42,425 nucleotides of DNA. Source: UBA1181 sp963619325 (lineage in GTDB: Bacteria; Bacteroidota; Bacteroidia; Bacteroidales; Paludibacteraceae). The stretch covers positions 1 to 42,425 of the forward strand of contig CAVEVQ010000022.1 of assembly GCA_963619325.1 (NCBI GenBank), read 5' to 3'. The notes below the pieces were generated by a model, which saw nothing but the letters and a program-made list of their open reading frames with translations, ran no database searches and was not told where the DNA came from. Below are positions 1 to 6,601 of this stretch, one piece after another (positions within the stretch are counted from its first letter, which is position 1; each line of letters begins with the position of its first letter). The translations under genes and the position numbers were made by a program.

Positions 1-33
1 TGTTGAGCAAATTTATCAGCTGACCATACATCG

Positions 34-169
34 GCTGTCCGATAAAATGTGTACTTTTGTTCATCGTTGCTTTTTTTATGTGCAAAAACAAAAGTAACAA
101 ATAGGGCTGAATTCCAGGCGAGGAATCCAGCCCTATCTTTTGCGGGTTCAAAAAGTTTTAGCGGACAGC
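34..169. repeat. Small element with terminal inverted repeats (MITE- or IS-end-like)
   Basis: GCTGTCCGATAAAA at 34-47 is matched in reverse complement by TTTTAGCGGACAGC at 156-169, with 13 of 14 positions pairing. Between them are a 10-bp hairpin (52-61 with 87-96) and a second interrupted hairpin (102-115 with 122-135). No transposase is visible. The same terminal motif recurs at the right edge of the window. This fits a small non-autonomous element or the end of an insertion sequence. No target-site duplication is obvious, so the exact boundaries are inferred. Confidence 0.5.
102..135. terminator. Interrupted hairpin inside the left-edge element
   Basis: TAGGGCTG at 102-109 pairs with 128-135, there is one mismatch, and ATTCC at 111-115 pairs with GGAAT at 122-126. 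The loop is six bases. TCTTTT follows on the plus strand. It resembles a transcription terminator of a gene to the left of the window or of the element itself. Confidence 0.4.
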
Positions 170-173
170 AATA
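154..173 (+). repeat. Left copy of a 20-bp inverted repeat shared with the right edge
   Basis: These 20 bases are the exact reverse complement of TATTGCTGTCCGCTAAAACT at 42311-42330. The match stops on both sides, so the repeat is exactly 20 bp. The orientation is that of the right end of an element lying to the left, with the 42 kb of genes outside it. Confidence 0.75.
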
Positions 174-216
174 ATTTTAAAAAAAAATTAAACGGGTAAA
201 ATAACAGTGAAGCCGT

Positions 217-249
217 CTTGCTTTTGGCTTTATAAAGTGGTAATTTTAC
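217..249 (+). promoter_or_regulatory. Possible promoter of the 97-residue gene
   Basis: CTTG at 217-220 lies 20 bases before TAATTTTAC at 241-249. This is a near match to the Bacteroidota pattern TTTG-N19-TAnnTTTGC, with one mismatch in each box. The downstream ATG is at 291. It is weak and could be chance in AT-rich DNA. Confidence 0.3.
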
Positions 250-290
250 AAATATATAAACGTAAATACTACTAACATAAACAGAAAAAC

Positions 291-584
291 ATGGAGAAAA
301 AATCCAATGATATTCCTTCTGTGATTGGGGATATTGATGCGATGGTTCGCAGTGTGCAGGCAACGTTAGACTGTTTGTCGTATGATGCGAAACGAATAAA
401 ACCGTGTGTGGAGGCACTGCAAAGTACGCCTGTGCAGGGTTCGGATAGCGCAGCCAATGCAACGAAGGATTTGGTGAACAGGTTGACTGTTGCAGACGAG
501 AAGTTGGCGGAGGCTATCTACCTTATTGGCGATGCGCTTTCTTCTTTGTCTATTGGTAGCAAGAACTACAAGGAGTCAGTCTGA
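291..584 (+). CDS. Small helical protein of unknown function (97 aa)
   Basis: I do not recognise this protein. It is short, soluble-looking and probably mostly alpha-helical, with no signal peptide, membrane segment or metal motif. Ala, Asp, Leu and Ser are common, and the spacing of hydrophobic residues is compatible with a small helical bundle. The ATG at 291 is the first good start and has no clear Shine-Dalgarno sequence, which is normal for this phylum. It stands alone: the CNNM-type gene converges on it with only four bases between their stops. Its position beside an IS-like end means it could be accessory. Coding status rests on an open frame with sensible codon use. Confidence 0.6.
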   Translation: MEKKSNDIPSVIGDIDAMVRSVQATLDCLSYDAKRIKPCVEALQSTPVQGSDSAANATKDLVNRLTVADEKLAEAIYLIGDALSSLSIGSKNYKESV

Positions 585-588
585 TATT

Positions 589-1671
589 CTAAGAAGGATT
601 AGAAGGGGCGGCATCGTTGGTGTCGTCCTTTTCTGTTTCTGCGATGTCTAAGTTGGCGGAACGTTTTTTCCATTGTTCTTTGGCAAAAGCCTGCATATCT
701 ATTTGTTTGTCGCTCTCATCTGTGATTTCTGAACCGAGGATGGTTTCAATTACATCTTCCAAAGTTACGATGCCATCCATTCCACCATACTCGTCGATGA
801 CTAAGGCGATTTGCTGCTTTTTGCCCAACATAAGGTCATAGAATTTTGTGATGGCGGCGTTGCCATAGCATACAAGAATGTCTCGCTTGATGTCTTTCAG
901 CCTAAGGTGTTGTTCGTCGTTCGCCAGGTGCAGAAGCACGTCCGTTTTGAGAACGAATCCTGTGATGTCGTCAATGTCTTTCGTATAGATAGGAATACGA
1001 GAAAAAGTAAGATACTTTTTGTCTGCAAAGAATTCTTCCAATGTCATATCTTCTTGAGCGGCAAGTACGACTGTTCGGGGAGTCATAATAGCGTGGACTT
1101 TGACATTGTCCATTTTCACAAGGTTGTTGATTATCTTGCACTCGTTTTTCTTGAAGACACCTTCACGTTCTCCGATGTTGGTGAGAGCAGCCACCTCTTC
1201 ACGACTGACAGTCTGTGATTTTTTGCGAGTGAAGAGACGGGTCAAAAGTTGTGAAATGAAGACTAAGGGAAGGCAAATGAAAGAAATGACGCGAATGGCG
1301 TAACCACCAGGAATGCAGATTTCCCTCCAAAAACTAGACCCGATTGTCTTCGGTATGATTTCGGAAAAAACGAGTACCATAATCGTTAAGGCGGCAGAAC
1401 AGAGCCCGAAATAGGCACTTCCGAAAATCTCGGCGGCTTGAGCTCCTACGGCAGCCGCGCCCGCTGTATTGGCGACTGTGTTGAGGGAAAGAATGGCAGC
1501 AATGGGTTTTTCTATATTTACCTTTAAATCTTTTAAGTTGGACACTCCTTTTTTATTGACTGGAAGGGACTCTATGTAAGACATTGTGGTTGAATAGAGT
1601 GTGGCTTCTAAAAGAGAACAAAGGAATGAGACTCCGAGGGTGATAATAAGTGAGATAATGAGTATGGTCAT
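589..1671 (-). CDS. CNNM/CorC-family membrane protein with CBS pair
   Basis: This is a hemolysin-family or CNNM-type protein, a group linked to magnesium or cobalt efflux. The N-terminal part (about residues 1-150) is a DUF21/CNNM transmembrane domain with several hydrophobic segments, including a SLNTVANTAGAAAVG stretch and SEIIPKTIG. Two CBS domains follow (about 190-325), with MTPRTVV and VIDEYGGMDGIVTLEDVIETILG as landmarks. At 360 residues it lacks the CorC_HlyC C-terminal domain of longer members and ends in a charged tail. The ATG at 1671 lies downstream of tRNA-Lys and its terminator. The family call is firm; the transported ion is not known from sequence. Confidence 0.88.
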   Translation of the reverse strand: MTILIISLIITLGVSFLCSLLEATLYSTTMSYIESLPVNKKGVSNLKDLKVNIEKPIAAILSLNTVANTAGAAAVGAQAAEIFGSAYFGLCSAALTIMVLVFSEIIPKTIGSSFWREICIPGGYAIRVISFICLPLVFISQLLTRLFTRKKSQTVSREEVAALTNIGEREGVFKKNECKIINNLVKMDNVKVHAIMTPRTVVLAAQEDMTLEEFFADKKYLTFSRIPIYTKDIDDITGFVLKTDVLLHLANDEQHLRLKDIKRDILVCYGNAAITKFYDLMLGKKQQIALVIDEYGGMDGIVTLEDVIETILGSEITDESDKQIDMQAFAKEQWKKRSANLDIAETEKDDTNDAAPSNPS

Positions 1672-1703
1672 ATCGTGATGAAAAGATAGTAATTGTTATC
1701 ATG

Positions 1704-1740
1704 AAAAAAAGCGGAAAATCATTTCTGAAATTTCCGCTTT
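1704..1740 (-). terminator. Terminator of tRNA-Lys
   Basis: On the minus strand AAAGCGGAAA (1740-1731) pairs with TTTCCGCTTT (1717-1708) and is followed by a run of T. It begins seven bases after the tRNA 3' end, so it fits an intrinsic terminator of the tRNA transcript. Confidence 0.75.
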
Positions 1741-1746
1741 GGTTAG

Positions 1747-1819
1747 TGAGCCAGTTGGGGCTCGAACCCAAGACCCCATCCTTAAAAGGGATGTGCTCTA
1801 CCAGCTGAGCTACTAGCTC
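1747..1819 (-). tRNA. tRNA-Lys (anticodon TTT)
   Basis: The 73-base gene folds fully. The acceptor GAGCTAG pairs with CTGGCTC (one G-T pair), the D stem is GCTC/GAGC, the anticodon stem CATCC/GGATG carries the loop CTTTTAA, and the T stem TTGGG/CCCAA carries the loop TTCGAGC. The discriminator is A. The anticodon TTT reads lysine codons. The CCA end is not encoded. A promoter lies upstream at 1899-1930 and a terminator directly downstream. Confidence 0.97.
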
Positions 1820-1898
1820 CCCGAACACATTCAAGAAATATTTTCTATCTTAGTAAACTTCTGTCTGCTAAAGAGTAACTTTGTTTCTCAAATGCGTT

Positions 1899-1930
1899 GC
1901 AAAATTAGTGCTTATTTTTGAAATAGCAAG
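1899..1930 (-). promoter_or_regulatory. Promoter for tRNA-Lys
   Basis: On the minus strand CTTG (1930-1927) is followed after exactly 19 bases by TAATTTTGC (1907-1899), a full match to the -7 element. It lies about 80 bases upstream of the tRNA. Confidence 0.6.
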
Positions 1931-2160
1931 TAAATAATCTTATTTTTTTAAAATAATTTCAAAAAAGTCTTTTTCAGAGATTTCATATACTTGAAAATCA
2001 ATGAATTGTAGTTTTAAGAGATGTGTTCTAATTTAGAAGGAAGAGCTTTTGAAACACAAAAATATTTGGAAAAGAAGAGGAGCTTCCCTTGTAGAATTTG
2101 TTTGCATAGGTGCGGAAAAATGTAAGAGGTGTGAATGTGAGATTTTTGGTTTAAAAATCA

Positions 2161-2169
2161 TACTTTTGC
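2161..2169 (+). promoter_or_regulatory. -7 element for the chromate transporter operon
   Basis: TACTTTTGC matches TAnnTTTGC fully. No convincing -33 box is placed 19-21 bases upstream. The element lies inside the open frame that starts at 2049, so transcription would begin after that codon, which supports the start at 2193. Confidence 0.55.
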
Positions 2170-2192
2170 GGCTGATTTTAAAGGAATCGGAT

Positions 2193-2753
2193 ATGGTAAA
2201 GATTAGAGAATTGTTTTGGATATTTTTTGAGATAGGAGCCTTCACTTTGGGCGGTGGCTACGCAATGCTCTCAATGGTTGAGATGAAGATTGTGAATGAT
2301 AAAAAGTTCATGGAGAAGGACGAGTTTTGGGATTTGATTGCGGTGGCGCAGACCTTGCCAGGAGTCTTCGCTATTAACACAGCACTTTATGTAGGTTATA
2401 AGTTGAGAGGAAAATTAGGTGCGTTTGCCTCTATGGTTGGAGCAGCTCTGCCCTCGTTTATCGCTATTTTGTTGATTGCTATTTTCTTTTTGGAGTTTAG
2501 AGATAATCATTATGTTGAGAGTGCTTTTAAAGGAATTCGGCCGTGTGTAGTGGCTTTGATTCTTTCTCCAGCTGTAAAACTTATATGGAAAGAGAAAAAA
2601 CATTGGTGGAGTTTGTTGATTCCATTAGTGGCGGCGTTCGTCATTTGGTTTTTTAGTGTCAATCCTATTCTGATAGTCGCTTTGGTGATTGTAGTGGCAC
2701 TTGTGTATTGCTATTTCGTGAACAGGAAGAATATGAAGGAAATAAAGGGATAA
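2193..2753 (+). CDS. Chromate transporter family protein, first half
   Basis: This membrane protein of the CHR family (186 aa) is one of two adjacent short subunits, each corresponding to one half of the long chromate transporter ChrA. Landmarks are FTLGGGYAMLSMVE near residue 20 and QTLPGVFAINTALYVGY near 55, followed by several hydrophobic segments. The start is set at 2193 because an AAAGGA lies about eight bases upstream and a -7 promoter element at 2161-2169 excludes the earlier in-frame start. The partner gene follows after three bases. Chromate efflux is the family name; the natural substrate of the split form in Bacteroidota is uncertain. Confidence 0.88.
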   Translation: MVKIRELFWIFFEIGAFTLGGGYAMLSMVEMKIVNDKKFMEKDEFWDLIAVAQTLPGVFAINTALYVGYKLRGKLGAFASMVGAALPSFIAILLIAIFFLEFRDNHYVESAFKGIRPCVVALILSPAVKLIWKEKKHWWSLLIPLVAAFVIWFFSVNPILIVALVIVVALVYCYFVNRKNMKEIKG

Positions 2754-2756
2754 GAG

Positions 2757-3383
2757 ATGGAGACGAGTTTGTTTGATATTTTAGCGGTTTATGCAGAACT
2801 TTTATATGTGTTCTTTAAAATCGGATTGTTCGGGTTCGGTGGTGGTTATGCGATGATTTCGTTGATTCAGTTTGAAGTGGTTGACCATTTCGGGTGGATG
2901 ACAGTAACGGAGTTTTCTGATATGTTGGCGATTTCGCAGATGACGCCAGGACCAGTTTCTATCAACACTGCGACCTACGTTGGATATGCGGTGTGTAAGC
3001 AGTGGGGGTATCTGTCGGGAGTGTTGGGTTCTGCTGTGGCAACGGTCTCTTTGTGCCTGCCTTCCATATTGTTAATGATTTTGGTAATTAAGTATTTCTT
3101 TAACAATAAGGAAAATGTTTATGTGAAAGCGGTGATGTCTGGTTTGCGACCTGTCTTGGGAGGTCTTATTTTGGCGGCAGCACTGATGTTGATGAATAGA
3201 GAGAACTTTTGCGATTTGCCGTTTACGACAGAGGAAAATGGCAGTTGGAGGTTTGATGCGACATTAGGTTATGGGCTGTCTATTTTCATCTTTATTGCGT
3301 CATTTGTAGCGTTGCATATCTTCAAGGTGAATCCGATGTGGTTGATTGTGATAGCAGGTGCGATTGGCGTTGCCGTGATGTAA
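2757..3383 (+). CDS. Chromate transporter family protein, second half
   Basis: This is the second subunit of the split CHR pair (208 aa). It repeats the family pattern with FGFGGGYAMISLIQFEVV near residue 25 and QMTPGPVSINTATYVGY near 62, then long hydrophobic segments to the C terminus. The ATG at 2757 is three bases after the stop of the first subunit, with AAAGGGATAAGAG upstream, so the two are probably translationally coupled and act as a heterodimer in the inner membrane. A loop around residues 155-170 is more polar than in the first subunit. The gene converges on queA. Confidence 0.88.
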   Translation: METSLFDILAVYAELLYVFFKIGLFGFGGGYAMISLIQFEVVDHFGWMTVTEFSDMLAISQMTPGPVSINTATYVGYAVCKQWGYLSGVLGSAVATVSLCLPSILLMILVIKYFFNNKENVYVKAVMSGLRPVLGGLILAAALMLMNRENFCDLPFTTEENGSWRFDATLGYGLSIFIFIASFVALHIFKVNPMWLIVIAGAIGVAVM

Positions 3384-3407
3384 ACGAATTGGCTATGGTG
3401 AAATAAA

Positions 3408-3433
3408 AATGAGGCACTTTAAAATGCCTCATT
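3408..3433 (-). terminator. Terminator of queA, embedded around its stop codon
   Basis: AATGAGGCA at 3408-3416 pairs with TGCCTCATT at 3425-3433. On the minus strand the second arm runs into TTTTTATTT. The queA stop codon (3421-3419) lies in the loop, so the hairpin begins inside the coding sequence. The plus strand has only a weak T tract, so use by the chromate operon is less certain. Confidence 0.65.
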
Positions 3434-4645
3434 GGGTTTTAATAGGGAACTGTCACCGTAACTCAGGAAGCGGAAACCGTTTTTCATGGCATAGTCATAG
3501 ATTTTTCGCCAATCGTCGCCTACCAATGCCGAGATGAGTAGGAGGAGTGTGCTTTGTGGTTGGTGAAAGTTTGTGATAATGGCTTTTACTATATGGAACT
3601 TGTAGCCTGGCACTATGATAATTTGTGTGTTGGCTTGAATCGTATCTAAATGATTCCTGTCCATATATGAGAGAATAGAGGCGAGAGAGTCGTCTGTTGG
3701 GATGTCTGATGAACCATCGTAGGGCATCCACTGAGAGACGGTAAGGTCAGTCTCGTGAATTTGTGGGTTTTGTGAAATGATTTTACCAATGTAGTATAAA
3801 CTTTCGAGGGTGCGGACGGAGGTAGTCCCGACGGCGATCACACGTCCGGCGATTCTGATTTTTTCAATGGTTTCTCGTTTGACAGATATCCACTCGGAGT
3901 GCATCGTATGCCCACCGATGGTATCTGACTTGACAGGTTGAAATGTGCCTGCTCCGACATGAAGTGTGACCTCTTCTACATTGATGTTTTTTTCCTCTAA
4001 ACTCTTGAATACCTCCTTTGTGAAATGAAGTCCAGCGGTAGGGGCGGCGACAGAACCTTTGATTTTAGAGTAGACTGTTTGATAGGTGATCTTGTCTCGT
4101 TCAACTGTCTCTCTGTGTAGATAGGGAGGAATAGGAAGTACTCCGAAAGCATCTAAAATGGAGGCAAAGGTGAGTTCATCTTTCTCCCACGAGAAGCGAA
4201 CGTTGTAGGAGTTGCCGACAGCCTCTATCTTTTCCGCATAGACGGTAATGTCTTCATTGCCAATTGTAACCACTTTAGAAAGCAGACCAGTTTTCCATTT
4301 GTTCGCATTGCCGATCATACATTTCCAAACACATTCCTTTGTGGATTGGAAAGTCAGCACATAGTCGTGAGGTTGGATGGGTTCTAAGCAGAATATCTCG
4401 ATGCGTGCGCCTGTCTCCTTGTGAAAAATCAAGCGGGCTTGAATGACGCGCGTGTTGTTGCAGACGAGAAGTTCTCCCTCATGAAGATAGTCAGAAATGT
4501 TTTTAAAAATTGTATGAGAAATATTTCCCTTATCGTAAAGAAGCAACTTAGACTCATCTCTTTTTTCAAGGGGGAATTTAGCAATGCGATCGTCTGGCAA
4601 TTCGTATGTGAAATCTTTGATTGCGATTTCTTGAGGATTTATCAT
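3419..4645 (-). CDS. queA: S-adenosylmethionine:tRNA ribosyltransferase-isomerase
   Basis: QueA transfers and rearranges the ribose of S-adenosylmethionine onto 7-aminomethyl-7-deazaguanine in tRNA, giving epoxyqueuosine at the wobble position. The 408-residue protein covers the whole family length with some extra segments. Landmarks are the N-terminal FTYELPDDRIAKFPLEKRDESKLL, the central AAPTAGLHFT, the LHVGAGTFQPV motif and the C-terminal TNFHQPQSTLLLLISALVG. The ATG at 4645 is preceded by a -7 element at 4676-4684. It is divergent from the DUF2027-Smr gene. No other queuosine gene is in the window. Confidence 0.95.
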   Translation of the reverse strand: MINPQEIAIKDFTYELPDDRIAKFPLEKRDESKLLLYDKGNISHTIFKNISDYLHEGELLVCNNTRVIQARLIFHKETGARIEIFCLEPIQPHDYVLTFQSTKECVWKCMIGNANKWKTGLLSKVVTIGNEDITVYAEKIEAVGNSYNVRFSWEKDELTFASILDAFGVLPIPPYLHRETVERDKITYQTVYSKIKGSVAAPTAGLHFTKEVFKSLEEKNINVEEVTLHVGAGTFQPVKSDTIGGHTMHSEWISVKRETIEKIRIAGRVIAVGTTSVRTLESLYYIGKIISQNPQIHETDLTVSQWMPYDGSSDIPTDDSLASILSYMDRNHLDTIQANTQIIIVPGYKFHIVKAIITNFHQPQSTLLLLISALVGDDWRKIYDYAMKNGFRFLSYGDSSLLKPNEAF

Positions 4646-4675
4646 ATTTCGTTAGTCTGACATTTCAATGTTTGT

Positions 4676-4684
4676 GCAAAAATA
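4676..4684 (-). promoter_or_regulatory. -7 element for queA
   Basis: TATTTTTGC on the minus strand is a full match to TAnnTTTGC and lies 30 bases before the queA ATG. No good TTTG is seen at the -33 spacing. Confidence 0.5.
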
Positions 4685-4734
4685 GTGAACTTTGCTTTGA
4701 AAATATATCATAAAAAGGAATAAAGAAGTAAGCC

Positions 4735-5787
4735 ATGGTAAAAGTAGGGGATAGAGTAAGGTTTTTGAATGCTACGGGAGGTGGCGTTGTGTCGAAGATA
4801 GTGAACCGAGAGTTGGTTATGGTAACCGATGCAGATGGTTTTGACATTCCAACGTTGGCGAAAGAGTGTGTTGTTGTTGAAACGTCAACTACTGTGCATA
4901 CCCATGAGAAGATAGTTGAGAAACCCAAAGTCGTGGAGACGATAGATGATTTTGTGAGGAAAGAGAGAGAAGACAAGGAGTATGTACCACAGGCGGAGAC
5001 TAAAGAGGGAGAAATCTTGAATGTTTTGTTGGCTTTTGTTCCACAGAACATAAAAGTGTTGTCGACCACCGACTTTGATGTCTATTTTGTGAACGACAGC
5101 AATTATTATTTGGCTTATAACATTGCCACGGTTGCAGGCACGAAGTTCGTTAGTCGAGCTGTTGGTTTTATTCAGCCGAACACAAAAATCATAATCAAGG
5201 AGTCTGTGAAGAGTGAGTTGAATGAGTGGGAGAACGTGCGTGTGCAGTTATTCGCTTTGAAACAAGATAAACCTTATTTTCTGAAGACCGTTTATGATGT
5301 GAAGATTAAACTGAATCCGGTGAAGTTTTTTAAACTGCATAGTTTTGTAGAAAACGATTATTTTGAGGAGTTGGCATTGGTGTCGTCGATTGTGAAGAAT
5401 GACGAGGCGACTAATTCTGTTTTGGTAGATGAGGAACTTGAGAAAATCGCAGCAAAAGAGAGTGGAAGTATTGCACACAAAGTATCGAAGCCCAATCAGC
5501 GACCGGAAATCATCGTGAAAGACTTGCACATCAATTCGTTGTTGGACAATACCAACGGTATGAGTGCGTATGATATGTTGCAGTATCAGTTGAAAGTCTT
5601 TGAGGATACGATGCAGGAGAACGTGAAACATAAAGGTCAACGTATTGTCTTTATCCATGGAAAAGGGAATGGTGTTCTGCGCAAGGCTGTTTTAGATGAA
5701 CTGAAGAAGAAATATTCCACTTGCTATGTGCGAGATGCCTCTTTCCTAGAGTATGGTTATGGAGCGTCAATGGTAACAATAAAATAA
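4735..5787 (+). CDS. DUF2027 and Smr domain protein
   Basis: This 350-residue cytoplasmic protein starts with the DUF2027 pattern MVKVGDRVRFLNATGGGVV, which resembles a small beta-barrel, and has a charged linker at about 55-90. A central beta-rich part follows (about 95-225), where the phrase DVYFVNDSNYYLAYNI is typical of the family. The C terminus (about 260-350) is a Smr (MutS2-type) domain with VKDLHINSLL and the IHGKGNGVLRKAV motif, a fold known for nucleic-acid binding or nicking. The family is widespread in Bacteroidota and its role is not established. The next gene overlaps its stop by one base (TAATG), so the two are co-expressed. Confidence 0.88.
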   Translation: MVKVGDRVRFLNATGGGVVSKIVNRELVMVTDADGFDIPTLAKECVVVETSTTVHTHEKIVEKPKVVETIDDFVRKEREDKEYVPQAETKEGEILNVLLAFVPQNIKVLSTTDFDVYFVNDSNYYLAYNIATVAGTKFVSRAVGFIQPNTKIIIKESVKSELNEWENVRVQLFALKQDKPYFLKTVYDVKIKLNPVKFFKLHSFVENDYFEELALVSSIVKNDEATNSVLVDEELEKIAAKESGSIAHKVSKPNQRPEIIVKDLHINSLLDNTNGMSAYDMLQYQLKVFEDTMQENVKHKGQRIVFIHGKGNGVLRKAVLDELKKKYSTCYVRDASFLEYGYGASMVTIK

Positions 5788-5936
5788 TGGCAGACAATTA
5801 TTTAGAAAAACGGCACGAATCCTACGAAGAGAAGAAAAAGAAGTGGGAGAAAAAGCGATCACTTGAACAGCTGAAGCATCGTATTCAGAAGATGAAGGAA
5901 TGTGGAGGAAAAAAGGATGAAACAAGTAGAGCTTGA
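5787..5936 (+). CDS. Small basic helical protein (49 aa)
   Basis: This 49-residue protein starts MADNYLEKRHESYEEKKKKW and is almost entirely Lys, Glu and Arg, so it is likely a single long charged helix. The ATG at 5787 overlaps the stop of the DUF2027-Smr gene in TAATG, which strongly suggests translational coupling. An upstream in-frame extension into the Smr gene has no start-site support. Small proteins with a MADNYLEK-like start are common after this kind of gene in Bacteroidota, but I know of no function. Confidence 0.7.
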   Translation: MADNYLEKRHESYEEKKKKWEKKRSLEQLKHRIQKMKECGGKKDETSRA

Positions 5937-6044
5937 GGGTTATTAGTTATTGTACTATTCTTATTCCAACACATTCGGATTTTGTATGTCATCTATAGAG
6001 GGATTGGAATGATTATTGTTTGAAAAATTTCAAGTGTATAAAAG

Positions 6045-6539
6045 ATGAAAAAGACAGAGTACAGAGGACTAGGAATGGGGGCATGCCCCCACAGACATCA
6101 AATGTGTGTTGGGATAATCTACAGTAGATTAATAGATAAACTACCGGCTAAGTATAGAGTGAATTTTCTTATAGACTCGACGGTTACTGAGGTGAAGTGG
6201 CAAGAAGGGGAGAAAAGAGTGAGGCCGGATATTTCGTTTTATGCAAATGTGAAAGCTATAAAGGATGAGGTTGAGCATTCAGATCTTTTGTTTGTCATTG
6301 AAATTGTTAGGTGTGGAGGAGAAAGTTATTCAATTGATAGAATCGAAGAACTTTTTGAGAAAAGTAAGACACTTAGGGAAGCTTTCCTTTACAATTATGA
6401 GAAGAATGAATGGGTTCGATATTCAAGGGAAGTGAAAAAAGGTGTAGTTGACGACTATTCTACAGTATTTGAATTCAGGTTGGGGTCGATTGGTGATTCG
6501 TGCTTCAGCCCTAAGTCTACTTCATATCCACTGAAATAG
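6045..6539 (+). CDS. Uma2-like (PD-(D/E)XK-type) protein, possibly divergent
   Basis: This 164-residue protein has a layout like Uma2-family restriction-endonuclease-fold proteins. An N-terminal helix contains HRHQMCVGIIYSRLIDKL, an RPDISFY motif lies near residue 66, a hydrophobic strand ends in LLFVIEIV near 90, and a K-x-LREAFLYNYEKNEWVRY segment lies near 115-132. The Asp in RPD and the Glu in VIEIV could be the metal ligands, but the expected following residues (SpsT/K) are not clear, so activity is doubtful. It is a lone gene between the Smr pair and the M23 peptidase with no clear promoter. A 16-bp GC palindrome lies in its first codons. The family call is tentative. Confidence 0.5.
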   Translation: MKKTEYRGLGMGACPHRHQMCVGIIYSRLIDKLPAKYRVNFLIDSTVTEVKWQEGEKRVRPDISFYANVKAIKDEVEHSDLLFVIEIVRCGGESYSIDRIEELFEKSKTLREAFLYNYEKNEWVRYSREVKKGVVDDYSTVFEFRLGSIGDSCFSPKSTSYPLK

Positions 6540-6563
6540 GCTTATTTATTAAGTGAAATTTAT

Positions 6564-6572
6564 TAACTTTGT
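6564..6572 (+). promoter_or_regulatory. -7 element for the M23 peptidase gene
   Basis: TAACTTTGT matches TAnnTTTGY. A possible TTG start at 6569 falls inside it, which supports the ATG at 6602 as the true start. No clear -33 box. Confidence 0.5.
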
Positions 6573-6601
6573 CGCTCTTGCAAAAGAAAGAGTTTTCGAT
6601 A

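Larger units (their letters stand above)
1820..2192. other. Gene-free spacer between tRNA-Lys and the chromate transporter pair
   Basis: This AT-rich spacer carries the tRNA-Lys promoter (minus strand, 1899-1930) and the -7 element for the transporter operon (plus strand, 2161-2169). An open frame begins at 2049 but contains that promoter and looks like fortuitous extension of the transporter gene. I see no other gene or structured RNA here. Confidence 0.6.

Noticed and set aside
1553..1834. Minus-strand open frame of 93 codons with ELVAQLVEH near its start
   Set aside because: It reads through tRNA-Lys, the terminator and the 5' end of the CNNM gene in another frame; this is a typical false tRNA-derived peptide.
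1876..1884. TAACTTTGT, a plus-strand -7-like motif upstream of the chromate operon
   Set aside because: No -33 box at a proper distance and over 300 bases from the next gene; a better element lies at 2161-2169.
2049..2192. N-terminal extension of the first chromate transporter gene
   Set aside because: It is Cys- and Lys-rich, unlike the family, and contains the probable promoter.
5960..6010. ATTCCAA and TTGGAAT pair between the 49-residue gene and the Uma2-like gene
   Set aside because: The stem is only seven bases with a loop of more than 30 bases and no T tract; not convincing as a terminator.
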